A program made the position numbers and the translations under genes. DNA of 64,000 bases, taken from the NCBI GenBank assembly GCA_015478945.1, contig JABUQX010038774.1, forward strand, positions 1 through 64,000, written 5' to 3'. This document shows, piece after piece, positions 12,307-21,894 of the stretch. The DNA is from Trachelipus rathkii (taxonomy: Eukaryota; Arthropoda; Malacostraca; Isopoda; Trachelipodidae). Every line of letters starts with the position of its first letter. Within the stretch, counting starts at the first letter, position 1. Under the pieces are notes generated by a model. The model had not been told where the DNA came from. It ran no database searches and saw only the letters and a list, made by a program, of their open reading frames with translations.

Positions 12307-13956
12307 TTAAGGCCCATTCTGCTCATATCCCTGAGTGAGATTCTCAAGTATATGCCTAAATTCTTTTCCATCTATATGGTCATTTTTTGTATGCAACACC
12401 CCCAAAGCATAAGTGACAAATCGATTATAAGAACCCTGTATCAGGTCTGCTTCCTGAAACGTCATGCGTTGTAAGGATTTGGCTAGTGATATTCGTGGTG
12501 TCACCTTACTCTCTGGAGTATAAAAGGACGACGGAGTTGGACGTTTAAATGAATATTCAGAAGGAATTGGATCAAAGGGAGACACTTCAGGTGTTTCTCC
12601 TTGGATCGCACGTGACTGCTCAAAGGAAGGTCGGAGGTTCTTGGGAGCGGTTTGGTTCTGATCCGAGCAAGAAAAACTCGAATGAACCTCCGGCCTATGC
12701 CTTGCCTCAGATGACCTCACAGGTCGCAAGTATGTCCGTTCATTTGACGACGTTCCGGCTGAACTTGGACCTGCAAGGGACGTTGTGGTGTTAAGGGTTG
12801 TGTCGTCATCTTTTACAAGACCCTGACGAAGACGAAATTGTGAAGCCACTGTCATTTGAAAAGGTGCGTCTGGTGGTAGTTTAGTGTTCATATCCAATGT
12901 GTCAAAATCTTTTAACATTTCCCAAAATGCTTTAACAAATTCTTTATTCGGGTGTATCCCATCTTTATTGTAGCCATCAGCCCCCAATGAATATACTTCA
13001 TTCTTGGGATTTACTAAAAGCTGATATTGACTATATAGATCTCGACGAACCAGTCTTAAAGCATCGGTCATCGACAAAGTACGTTTACCCTTCCATTGCA
13101 AAGCGGAAGTATGGAGTCTAAGTAATTCATTATGAACAAGGATAGTATCCCTATTCAGAACCTTAGGATCAGAGTGTTTGAAGCTATTATACCATTCCTG
13201 AACTTCCTCCGGTGCGTGTGCAATATACCTATGAAAATTATAATAGGGAAGGTCAGGTAATGCAGGCAAGACAAGAAAAACTTTCATCTTAGGATTAACT
13301 TTGTACGCCATTTGATAAATGCCTTCCATAATAGGGACAACCTCCTCAGCTCGAAAAGTTACATCTGGAAGGGTTATTTTGTATTCCTTGTATCTACCTT
13401 TAGATTTGACTGGCAGATAAATCATCTGGCGATATGCCATACGGAAAACAGAAAACACCACAAGATGAGTCGTATCTGGTGTAATATGAATATTTACACA
13501 TCTAGGAATGTCCTCGAACTTGTAATACATTGCCCTTTTAAATTGAAATGTGTGTTTCTTTGGGTTAGAATATCTTTGGTCATACCCCGACTCCAGGTAT
13601 GAAATCATAGAGTGTCCAACAAAGAGTATCTGAAATGTATAATATTCAAAATTAGATTCTCATAATAACATACTATAAGATTTATAAATGATTAAGTGAC
13701 AAAAAAATGCCTCTTTAGAATCCCCCCCCCTTTTAAGTTAGCAGGTTTAATAAGGGTAGTATAGATTACATTCATTTTATTTAAAACAAACAAAAAAATA
13801 TTTGAGCATTTATTGACAAAAAAAATTTTTTTAGTAATATATTTGTAGATTCAATTGATGTTATGCCCATATCGCTTTATATTTCTTTACCTCTTCCTTT
13901 TCAGGTATGCAGTAACCATCTTCCCCATCCAATGCGGTCCAAAAGAGATGATCCAT
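12307..13956 (-). CDS. ORF3 of copy 1: SGNH/GDSL-hydrolase-like protein, predicted spliced (complement join 12307..13629, 13891..13956)
   Basis: This gene sits in the env position downstream of pol. The main frame has Met at 13608, but the conserved block starts upstream of it. Codons for ILFVGHS lie between the acceptor (AG at 13630-13631) and that Met. A small exon, 13956-13891, starts with ATG after an in-frame TGA, encodes 22 residues (MDHLFW...EKEE) and ends at GAG|GTAAAG. Joining it across the 261-bp intron keeps phase and gives 462 aa. SGNH features: nucleophile block VGHSM (Ser about residue 29), strand THLVVFSVF (about 76-84), strand KMKVFLVLPAL (about 136-146), and DGIHPN (Asp about 245, His about 248) as the Asp-His block. 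No GxND oxyanion motif is obvious, so activity is uncertain. The C-terminal ~170 residues are Ser/Pro-rich. There is no clear signal peptide or membrane segment. SGNH domains are known in CR1-like LINEs and some tyrosine-recombinase retroelements. I do not know of this one in a Gypsy-type element. Confidence 0.7.
13630..13890 (-). other. Predicted ORF3 intron with internal polypurine tract
   Basis: Donor GAG|GTAAAG (GT at 13889-13890) and acceptor ACATTTCAG (AG at 13630-13631). The same sites occur in copy 3 (intron about 54812-55076). Inside it, AAAAGGGGGGGGG (complement of 13722-13734) looks like a retroviral polypurine tract and also occurs in copies 2 and 3. Confidence 0.65.
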
Positions 13957-14270
13957 CCTCCCAGAACATCACACGACGAATTGAAAAGATGATCCCCGAT
14001 TTCTTCAGTGTCCTCTTCCAGACGATCCATTCCACCAAAACATCACGATGAAATGAAAAGATGAACATCACATTCCGTGGTTAATTTCAGTTTTTCAGGT
14101 TAAAATTTCTCCATCAAATAAGAATGATTTTTATTCATATTTTACTTTACAAAAAAAAATAAAAACAACAAAAAAAAAATTTAGTTTATTAACAAAAGTA
14201 CATTATTAACAAAACCCCATTTAACACAAAAACACTTACATTTTTGATTATACAGATTTTTAGTATTAAT
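13957..14270 (-). other. pol-ORF3 spacer with splice-like signals
   Basis: After the pol stop the minus strand has AAT|GTAAGTG (complement of about 14230-14241), a donor-like match. Two T-rich tracts then lead to GTAAAG near 14143-14148, a plausible acceptor ahead of the small ORF3 exon. These would allow a subgenomic mRNA for ORF3, but only transcript data could show which are used. Confidence 0.4.
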
Positions 14271-17200
14271 TCATGCCTCTTCTTCAGGTCCTTCTTCTTC
14301 CAAGTGTTCTTCCGTAACGGTATGCCTTCTCCGTCTTCTCTCCAAGACACGGGGTTGTACCCAGGGTTGTGTATTTTCTTCTAGAGAAGATCTTTGGCGT
14401 GTACGAGAGGCTATAGACCCTGTGAACCCTGATTCATCTAGTCTTTCCTCCTCGCACACCCTTGTAGATAAGGTTGGTGCCCATCGCACTGTTTTTCTTT
14501 TTCCAAAAGTAGTTTGAATAGAGGGTGGTGTTTTAATTGGAGACTTGTCCAATTCTAGAAATTCTTTAATTATTGATGCAGTGTGTCCCGATGGGATCTC
14601 TGGGATCTCTAATTGAGTAGATGTGGTATCTGATAGTGTGGAAAGTTCCAGTTTAGGTATATCTATTGTAGGTGTGGATGTTTTTCCTAAAGATTCCAAA
14701 GGAGCAATGTCGTCGTAAAGACTCTGTGCTTGTGGAGAGCCCGTAAAACTGGCTCTAGACGATAAATCCTCCATGGACAACCTTCTAACCTGTCTTTGAG
14801 GCACTGCCAACTGTTCTCTATCTTGAGTTATATTAATAGGAGTATAAGAAATGTAAGTCGGAGTTTCCATTGTATCAGGAGAAATATGCAATCTAGGTGA
14901 GTTATTGATTAAAAGTGGTATCACCGACATCTGTTCCGGTGTTAAAAACAAATTCCCCAAATGATATGATGAGATATCACTCAACTGGTCATTCTCTATC
15001 AAATACTCCTTATCGTATGGAGATGTTGATCGCACATCATCTGGATCCGGGATCGGATTTAAGGAATTCGCCCACAGGATACTTTGATTCAGGTGATATA
15101 TGACATTAGAGAAATCCGGAGGTGGAACATCCGGAAATCCCAGAAACTCTTCCTCATCGTCTGAATCCGTTTCAAAATTTGGCAATTCAGCAGGTGTTGT
15201 TTCACTCCGCTCTTCCTCAATCTCCTCCAAAGGTTCTTGCACTGGAGCTAAGGGTCGTGTTAACAATTCGATGAAAATTGGCGTTCGTTCTAAATATTTT
15301 GGAGGTGAATTCCACCGTTTTATTTGTCGGTGATGAACTCTATATTGTCGTCCGGTGTCTGGAGCCTCGACAATATAAGTTACGTCATTCGAGTTTACTT
15401 TAATTATTGTCAATGGTCCTTGGTACCTTTCTTTAAATTTGTTCAAGGTGAGGTCTCCTGGCAATTGAACCTTAAGAGCCACCAATTGGCCGAGTGAGTA
15501 AGAATGGTACTTTTCATGTCCTTCATCCCAATACTGGGTAAACTTTGTCCATGGCAGTCTAGGATGGACTCCATGAGCATCTCTAAACAATATTTCTGTA
15601 GGTGTTTTTCCCGTTTCTGCATGTTTCAGATGATTATATTTTAAAATTACTTGTGGTAATATGATATCCCACTGACCGGGATCAGTGAGAGAAACTCTTA
15701 AATACTGTATTAAAGTTCTGTTCATTCTTTCCACTATACCATTCGATGAAGGGTTGTAAGGAGTTGTGTAAATATGATAAATACCTAAGGAAAGGAGCAA
15801 ATTTTCAAAAAGAGGTCCCCTAAACTCCCTAGCATTATCCGACATAAGTCTTGATGGAATCATTGGAAGATATGGGATGATACTTTCTAAAGCGGCAGTT
15901 ACTATTGCAGTATGCTTAGTTTTTATTGGCACAGCAGCCACCCATTTACTAAAATGGTCTATGAAAACCAACGCATAGTTATTTCCTTTGTTGGATTTAG
16001 GCAATTGTAAAAGATCAACTGCTGTGAGTTCAAATGGATGATAAGTATTAATCTTTATTTTAGGTGGCGCCCAAATGACGTTAGAAATTTTAGCCAATTG
16101 ACAAGTGTGACAGGATCTAGTGACATCCTGACAGATCATTCTCAACTTGGGATGCCATATTATATTTTCTATAAGAGCATATAATTTATTCTGCCCTATA
16201 TGAACAAATTCAAAATGATTTATTATAGCTACCTGTACGGCAAAACTGAACGAAACCACGTAATGATAGTGATTATTGCGATTACTGTGGATTATGTGGT
16301 CATCCTGAACAAACAAAAATTTTCTTGAACGGCTGAATAATTTTAAGGGTCCCCTGAAAGGTTGATTGTTTTGCAAAGCTCTCCTTAACCTTCTCAATAA
16401 AGGATCAACTTGTTGACATTCAGTTATCTGAGACATAATGACTTCCACTGAATCCTGTGAATTCAACACCAAAGAAAAATTATGTAAAGTTATAGTTGTG
16501 TTAGGCAACTTGTCCAGAGTCATCTCCTCCCCACCAGAGTTCTTTAATTCATAAAGGAGATGAAGGTTTAATTCCGATAAATCCTCTTCTATCAAAATAT
16601 CTGGCTCTAAATTATAATGAATTACTGGAGGACTCTTAGAATTAGGTTGTAATTGTGGATATGCGATTATTGCTGTAGTAACTGATGTTGGTAACTCCTC
16701 TGAGTTCACAGGTTTTAAAAGATTAAAGTGTATCCCTCCTCTGCAAAACAAGTAACAAGTTTCCTTTTCTGAATCAGAGGTTGATGTCCCAAATTGAAGA
16801 GGGTGTTCTTTAGAACTATACACCAACACTTTTACTTTGTACATCGTTGCAAAGGCTTGAATACTATGTGTGAATGGAAGTTGGCCTGGATATTTTGACA
16901 ATTTTAATTGTTGAAGGGTTTGTTTTTCACCTTTTCCAGTTGGCAAATGATAGTCTTTTCGATGATCTATTAATTCTTCTATTATGTTTACACGTAGTGC
17001 TATATGTTGACTTACATTATTATATAAATACTGTGAAAAACATTGAAAAAGGGAATCCCCTCCTCCAGGCATAGAATGTTCTATAAATCCGTCTGGGATT
17101 TCTGGGATATAACTCTTATCGATTGTTTCAGATTTAATTTCATAAGGATTACGAGACAAAAAGTCTGCTACTATATTTTGTTTGCCTGGTAAATAGTGAA

Positions 17201-19772
17201 GCTCATAATCGAGGTCGTTTAATTCCTCCAGAGTTCGGGCAACTCGATGGTTTACAAGTGGCATGTTTTGCAAGAATAGGATAGGTTTGTGATCTGTGTA
17301 TATTCTGACTTTAATCTTATATAAGAACGGTTTTAATGACCTGACGGCCCAACGAATGGCAGCAACCTCCCTCTCAGTAGTGCTATACCCCCTTTGAGCC
17401 TTTGAAAATACTGTTGAGATGTATGCTATAGGTTTTTCTTCATTATCCTGAACCTGGCTAAGACAGGCTCCTGCACCTATCCCCGATGCATCTGTATAAA
17501 GTAATAAGGGTTGTGCCTTTTCTGTACGATCCGGATAAGTTAATAAGGGTGGTTTAGTTAAGAGTTGTTTTAATTTGTCAAAAGCTTGTTGACATTCGTC
17601 CGTCCACGGAATGGTTGATTTACATTTTAATAGGTCAAACAGGGGTTTTGCAATCACTGAACAGTTCGGTATATGCCGGCGATAAAAATTAACCAGTCCC
17701 ATAAACTGTCGAACTTTTCTAACTGTAGTTGGTGCTTTGAAGTCCTGAATTCCTTTGAGATTCTTTTCCAAGGGAATCATACCCTTACTCGAAATTACGT
17801 GTCCCAGGAAGCTTACTTCTCGTCTTAGTAAATTCGTTTTTGAAGGTTTCAATTTGAAGCCGTTAACCATGAATGCTGTAAGCACCTCTTCTAATACTGC
17901 CAAATGTTCTGCAAAGGTTTTAGTGATGATAAGCACATCGTCCAGATAAACCCTGACTTCTTCCCATGAAAGGTGACTCAGTATCAAGTGCATGGCTCTC
18001 TGGAACGTGGCGGGTCCATTTTTTACGCCAAAAGGCATTCTAAGAAATTCCCAATGGGATAATGGGGTTGAGAAAGCAGTCTTCTCGATGCTGTCTTCCG
18101 CCATTTCAACCTGATAGTACCCCTTTATAAGATCGATAGTCGTGAAGTATTGCTTGCCTTGAAGGCTAAAAAGGGTATCTGTCAGATTAGGAATGGGAAA
18201 GGAATCTCCCTTTGTGACAGAATTTAGTTTTCGATAATCTATGCATAGCCGCATAGCCCCATCAGGTTTTCTGATGGGTACTACCGGTGCTGAGTAAGGA
18301 GAAAACGATTGCCTGATGATGCCTTCAGCTTCGAGTTTTCTGCACACTTCCTCCACTTCATATAAAATAGGACCTTGAAGTCTTCGAACAGGTTCGCATA
18401 TAGGATTATCTATGTAAGTTTCAATTGAGTGTTTAAGAACAGAGGTACACCCCACATCTGTATCTCCGAGGCTTAAAGCAGTTGGATATTTCAGTAAGAG
18501 TTGTATTAATTGATCTTTTTGCTCCCGAGTCAGGTCTGTTGAATCAAGTTGAAAAGCCTCTTCGAGATTAGCAGAGGTCCATTCCTGGTATGTGCTTTGA
18601 GGTTTTTGGGTGAGTTCGACCAGATTTACAGGCACTGATGATATAGGATGGATAGGATGAATAGAAAGAACAGAAAATGACCCTAGTGGGTAGCCTGATT
18701 TCAGCTTAATTATATTACTAGAGAGATTGTAACAAGGTAGCACTACTGGAGTGTCAAATGTATAAGATATGACCGCATGGTCCATCACAAAGTGATTTTT
18801 ATCATTAGGAGTGAATAACAAAAGTGTTTTACTAGTTAAGTCTTTATTTCTTAATATTTCTTCTGGCTTTATAGCTACGGTAATTCCTTTATTAGATGGA
18901 ATTAGTACATCGTGATCTAATTTCGCAGCATGTTCCTGCCCTGCTGCAGTTCTGATATCTTTAGCAATTATTGTCAGGACATTGTCATGTCTAGTTATTA
19001 ATTCTTTATTGGCCAAGTCTGGCAAAATATTTTCTGCTTGTAAAAGATCATAACCAATTACTACTCCATAACATACAACCTCATCTGGAACTATCACAAA
19101 GTCCCTAAATTGTGTTCTATAATTGTTCGAAAGATGTAATGATAGTGTGACAGCCCCCAAAACTTCAAAAATGACATCACCGATGCCACGAATACTGACA
19201 TATTCAGTAGGCTGCATAGGATATTTATTAGGATCTAAAAGTTTATAAGTTCTATGTGTTATGATACTAACTGAAGCTCCAGTATCTACAAGAGCATCTA
19301 TTAGCTGTGTTTGTTGGGAGTCATCTATTATAACCCCTATAACTAGAGTAGCAGGTGAAGATGTGGATAAGTTTTTTAGATAAAGGCAAGGGCCTTTCTT
19401 AGGCGTGGTTAATGTAGACTCCTGCTGGAGTAAATTAGTAAGTGAATAATTATCAAGATTGACTGATCCCGAAAGGGGAATTAAATCATGGTTGATTAAT
19501 AAATTTTCTTTTTCTTGAGAATCAATCTCCTCAATTTCAGTCTCCGAAGACGGTTTAACAAGATCGAATATTTCCAGTGGACATTCAGCAACCTCAACCT
19601 GTAATAATTCCTCTATAGGTTCCACTGTTAAATTTTCAATTTCGTCAAACATAGATGGTTGAGGTGGTGGCAAATGTGACCCGGTGTTTGTCTTTCGACG
19701 CTTTTTATGACGCTGCTGTTTAGGTTGTTCTTCTCGCTCTGTGGGTGGGTCATCTCCCACAGAGTGAATTAG
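14271..19772 (-). CDS. pol: Pol polyprotein of copy 1 (PR-RT-RH-OTU-like-INT), -1 frame to gag
   Basis: About 1,830 codons, uninterrupted. It has no ATG at its head and opens in the -1 frame at the gag stop, so it is made by frameshifting as Gag-Pol. Counting from the GTG codon at 19760: aspartic protease DTGA (159-162), RT with YLDD (605-608) and LRMPFGVKNGPATFQ just before, RNase H TDAS (756-759), then an OTU-like domain from GGGDSLF (899-905) to HFNLL (about 1011). The integrase has a zinc-binding half ending CHTC (1217-1220) and catalytic D1249, D1308, E1344 (35 residues between the last two, so DD35E), followed by a GPY/F-like segment (KERYQGP). The last ~400 residues are acidic and Ser/Pro-rich, with KTVRW resembling a PP1-docking RVxF motif and an EEEGPEEEA end. 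Domain order RT-RH-INT places it in Ty3/Gypsy. It looks competent by sequence. Confidence 0.95.
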   Translation of the reverse strand, partial: LIHSVGDDPPTEREEQPKQQRHKKRRKTNTGSHLPPPQPSMFDEIENLTVEPIEELLQVEVAECPLEIFDLVKPSSETEIEEIDSQEKENLLINHDLIPLSGSVNLDNYSLTNLLQQESTLTTPKKGPCLYLKNLSTSSPATLVIGVIIDDSQQTQLIDALVDTGASVSIITHRTYKLLDPNKYPMQPTEYVSIRGIGDVIFEVLGAVTLSLHLSNNYRTQFRDFVIVPDEVVCYGVVIGYDLLQAENILPDLANKELITRHDNVLTIIAKDIRTAAGQEHAAKLDHDVLIPSNKGITVAIKPEEILRNKDLTSKTLLLFTPNDKNHFVMDHAVISYTFDTPVVLPCYNLSSNIIKLKSGYPLGSFSVLSIHPIHPISSVPVNLVELTQKPQSTYQEWTSANLEEAFQLDSTDLTREQKDQLIQLLLKYPTALSLGDTDVGCTSVLKHSIETYIDNPICEPVRRLQGPILYEVEEVCRKLEAEGIIRQSFSPYSAPVVPIRKPDGAMRLCIDYRKLNSVTKGDSFPIPNLTDTLFSLQGKQYFTTIDLIKGYYQVEMAEDSIEKTAFSTPLSHWEFLRMPFGVKNGPATFQRAMHLILSHLSWEEVRVYLDDVLIITKTFAEHLAVLEEVLTAFMVNGFKLKPSKTNLLRREVSFLGHVISSKGMIPLEKNLKGIQDFKAPTTVRKVRQFMGLVNFYRRHIPNCSVIAKPLFDLLKCKSTIPWTDECQQAFDKLKQLLTKPPLLTYPDRTEKAQPLLLYTDASGIGAGACLSQVQDNEEKPIAYISTVFSKAQRGYSTTEREVAAIRWAVRSLKPFLYKIKVRIYTDHKPILFLQNMPLVNHRVARTLEELNDLDYELHYLPGKQNIVADFLSRNPYEIKSETIDKSYIPEIPDGFIEHSMPGGGDSLFQCFSQYLYNNVSQHIALRVNIIEELIDHRKDYHLPTGKGEKQTLQQLKLSKYPGQLPFTHSIQAFATMYKVKVLVYSSKEHPLQFGTSTSDSEKETCYLFCRGGIHFNLLKPVNSEELPTSVTTAIIAYPQLQPNSKSPPVIHYNLEPDILIEEDLSELNLHLLYELKNSGGEEMTLDKLPNTTITLHNFSLVLNSQDSVEVIMSQITECQQVDPLLRRLRRALQNNQPFRGPLKLFSRSRKFLFVQDDHIIHSNRNNHYHYVVSFSFAVQVAIINHFEFVHIGQNKLYALIENIIWHPKLRMICQDVTRSCHTCQLAKISNVIWAPPKIKINTYHPFELTAVDLLQLPKSNKGNNYALVFIDHFSKWVAAVPIKTKHTAIVTAALESIIPYLPMIPSRLMSDNAREFRGPLFENLLLSLGIYHIYTTPYNPSSNGIVERMNRTLIQYLRVSLTDPGQWDIILPQVILKYNHLKHAETGKTPTEILFRDAHGVHPRLPWTKFTQYWDEGHEKYHSYSLGQLVALKVQLPGDLTLNKFKERYQGPLTIIKVNSNDVTYIVEAPDTGRQYRVHHRQIKRWNSPPKYLERTPIFIELLTRPLAPVQEPLEEIEEERSETTPAELPNFETDSDDEEEFLGFPDVPPPDFSNVIYHLNQSILWANSLNPIPDPDDVRSTSPYDKEYLIENDQLSDISSYHLGNLFLTPEQMSVIPLLINNSPRLHISPDTMETPTYISYTPINITQDREQLAVPQRQVRRLSMEDLSSRASFTGSPQAQSLYDDIAPLESLGKTSTPTIDIPKLELSTLSDTTSTQLEIPEIPSGHTASIIKEFLELDKSPIKTPPSIQTTFGKRKTVRWAPTLSTRVCEEERLDESGFTGSIASRTRQRSSLEENTQPWVQPRVLERRRRRHTVTEEHLEEEGPEEEA

Positions 19773-19778
19773 TTTTTT
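19737..19778 (-). promoter_or_regulatory. -1 ribosomal frameshift signal, gag-pol (copy 1)
   Basis: The last gag codons contain the slippery heptamer A AAA AAC in phase (complement of 19772-19778), directly followed by TAA. After a 7-nt spacer comes a perfect 9-bp stem CTCTGTGGG/CCCACAGAG (19756-19764 with 19737-19745) around a 10-nt loop. Pol is open in exactly the -1 frame from here. The arrangement matches known -1 frameshift sites and is conserved in copies 2 and 3. Confidence 0.92.
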
Positions 19779-21661
19779 GAACTTTTAGGGGATCTCTGTG
19801 GACAATTCATGCCCAAGTGACTTCCCTGACAATACGGACATCGCAAAGTAGAGTCACATTTAACTTGTTTTTCTGTCATTAGTGGGCAGTCTGGCACTAT
19901 ATGTCCATGTTCTTTACATCGTATGCATTGATTCTTTTCAGCATAGCATTCTTCATAGACATGCCCCCTCTTACCGCAAAATTGGCAATAAGGCCTCGAT
20001 GGACAATCTTTAACATGGTGTCCTGGTGTCTTACAATACTTACAAGAAAGGTTATTTCCGGCCCACCATGGTTGTTGTGTTGATGAAGAAGAAGTAGGTT
20101 GTTGGGAATGTTGTGATGTTGGTTGTTGAGAGGGTTGATTTTGTTGTTGTTGTTGTTGACGATTATTTTGTTGTGGTGATATACGCCCTTTCTTAGGGGA
20201 ATTTTGACCTTTATTAGATGGATAGAAAGTCCTATTTTGGCGAGGTGAATTTGGAGGAACACTACCTTTGGGGTTATTCACATTCGATGGAGGGAATGGA
20301 GGTTTGGCAACCACCTGTGCAAAGGTTGGTACAACATATTGTTGTTGAGACACTTGTTGCACAGGCGGTTCATAGCCCGGATAAGTTAAATATCCCCGGG
20401 GTACGATATTTTGTTGTTGATTGTAATATTCGTGTGTTTGTATAGGTAAGGGTGGTAATGAATTTGGATGTGTTTGTAGATTAGAAATATCAATCACCTC
20501 AGGTGAATATGGTTCTGGAATAATCTCTTGGGATGGTACTTGGGGAATCGCCGATGCTGACATATGTCCGTTGGTTTTGTAACTATTATAATGTTGCGAG
20601 ATTATTTTGACTAATGCTTCCCAACTCATGGGAACTCCTGCCAAAGCAATCTCACATACAGTAATGGATGCTTGTATAAGTTGTTGTACTTGCAATGGCG
20701 TACTATTTATTAGTTTTTCACGCACCATTTTCATATTTTTCACATCTGAACCCGGGAATCCCATCTCGGCTAAACCCTGCAACCTAAGAGCATACAAGGG
20801 TATCGTTTCATGGGAAAGAATTTTCGCTTCATTAAAGTTATTAAGATGGGTTTTAACCTTCTTCCGTAAATAGTCAGTAAACCATTCAACTAGTTGCGTT
20901 TTTATAACAGTATACCCTGCATTGTTCTTCATTAATAACTCGTATACATCTTTCATATCCCCCTCCAGGTATGAACCCAGATGTGTTCTCCAACCTTCCG
21001 ATGTTGATCGTGGATATGTTATTCTCGCATATTCTTCAAAACGCTGTAAGAACTGGGGAAAAGGCTCCCCATTTTCCAATGAGTATTTCCCTATAGGGAT
21101 CATTCTTGTTGACTGATGGGGTATAAATCCCTCCAGTAACAAGACTACTTTAGAAAGAGCCATTATCATTTGTTGGTTTTGCAAATAAATTGCCTTTAAC
21201 CAATCTCCATCTGTTACATCAAATTGTGTTTGATTTACCTGATTTACCAATGAGGATGCCTCATTCTCATTTGATTTAAAGGGGACAGATTGACTCTCCT
21301 GTGAGCCCTGTTGCAGTGCTGACATTTGTGGGAAATTCCATTGCGGGGATGGTAACCTCGCCATTCTTTCCATCAACCTTTGTCCTTCTGCCATTTGTTG
21401 AGTCAGCTGCTGTTTGGTGATTTCACCACCTAAAGGGTTGTTTCTTGTAGACGGTGTAACCGTAGAATTAGTTGTTGCAAGGGTGGTGTTAGGTTTCGGT
21501 TTTACCGAACTCTGTTGTAAGTTCTTTTGTTCTGGTTCTGCCGCTAATATCTGCTTTATTTCATCCGAATTCCCCCCCCCATTCAAATTCAATCCTACCA
21601 CACCAACCTCTCCCAACTCACCAACCTCCCCACTCTCACTCACAACCACATTTTCCGCCAT
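19769..21661 (-). CDS. gag: Gag of copy 1 (capsid/nucleocapsid)
   Basis: A 630-aa frame starting ATG at 21661, the first ATG of the conserved start MAENVVVSESGE. Residues about 150-350 look like a Gypsy-type capsid (GEPFPQFLQRFEEYARI, then LYALRLQGLAEMGFPG). A Pro/Gln/Asn-rich linker follows, including runs of Gln. The C-terminus has four zinc knuckles from residue 540: three are CX2CX4HX4C (CKYC, CQFC, CIRC) and the last is CX2CX3HX4C (CPYC). These would bind RNA during particle assembly. The frame ends in SSKN at the slippery site. It is intact, unlike its counterparts in copies 2 and 3, which share a short deletion near residue 197. Confidence 0.95.
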   Translation of the reverse strand: MAENVVVSESGEVGELGEVGVVGLNLNGGGNSDEIKQILAAEPEQKNLQQSSVKPKPNTTLATTNSTVTPSTRNNPLGGEITKQQLTQQMAEGQRLMERMARLPSPQWNFPQMSALQQGSQESQSVPFKSNENEASSLVNQVNQTQFDVTDGDWLKAIYLQNQQMIMALSKVVLLLEGFIPHQSTRMIPIGKYSLENGEPFPQFLQRFEEYARITYPRSTSEGWRTHLGSYLEGDMKDVYELLMKNNAGYTVIKTQLVEWFTDYLRKKVKTHLNNFNEAKILSHETIPLYALRLQGLAEMGFPGSDVKNMKMVREKLINSTPLQVQQLIQASITVCEIALAGVPMSWEALVKIISQHYNSYKTNGHMSASAIPQVPSQEIIPEPYSPEVIDISNLQTHPNSLPPLPIQTHEYYNQQQNIVPRGYLTYPGYEPPVQQVSQQQYVVPTFAQVVAKPPFPPSNVNNPKGSVPPNSPRQNRTFYPSNKGQNSPKKGRISPQQNNRQQQQQQNQPSQQPTSQHSQQPTSSSSTQQPWWAGNNLSCKYCKTPGHHVKDCPSRPYCQFCGKRGHVYEECYAEKNQCIRCKEHGHIVPDCPLMTEKQVKCDSTLRCPYCQGSHLGMNCPQRSPKSSKN

Positions 21662-21894
21662 GATTCTTTGTGTTATGTATGTGAGAATGTAAGAGAACTG
21701 GAATGTATACTAGACAGTAAAGGAGACACACGATAATGACAGGATGAACCGACGATGAAGGAATCAGAAATTTTACGCAACAACACACGGAGCTAGAACC
21801 GGATAATACTTCGAAAAAGATAGAAAACCGAGAAAGTCAAAGAAAAAGTAAGGAAAAGGTAGCAAGGTAGTCAAGCAACTACGCTCTGCTACCA
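21662..21894 (-). other. 5' leader and primer binding site (copy 1)
   Basis: PBS TGGTAGCAGAGCG is the complement of 21882-21894, directly after the 5' LTR. It would pair with a tRNA 3' end reading CGCTCTGCTA plus CCA. The remaining 220-base leader runs to the gag ATG and has no upstream reading frame of note. Confidence 0.85.

Noticed and set aside
12307..13608. ORF3 as a classical envelope glycoprotein
   Set aside because: No signal peptide, transmembrane segment, furin-type site or cysteine pattern seen. SGNH-type blocks fit better.
19758..19760. GTG as an independent start codon for Pol
   Set aside because: Eukaryotic element with a full frameshift signal just upstream and the frame open back to it, so no separate start is needed.
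19897..20262. 121-aa minus-strand frame overlapping gag (repeated at 27093-27458)
   Set aside because: It lies wholly within the Gln-rich and zinc-knuckle part of gag in another frame and has no motif, so it is a shadow of low-complexity sequence.
21414..21692. 92-aa frame antisense to gag start, also in copies 2 and 3
   Set aside because: Antisense shadow of gag. Its conservation follows from gag.
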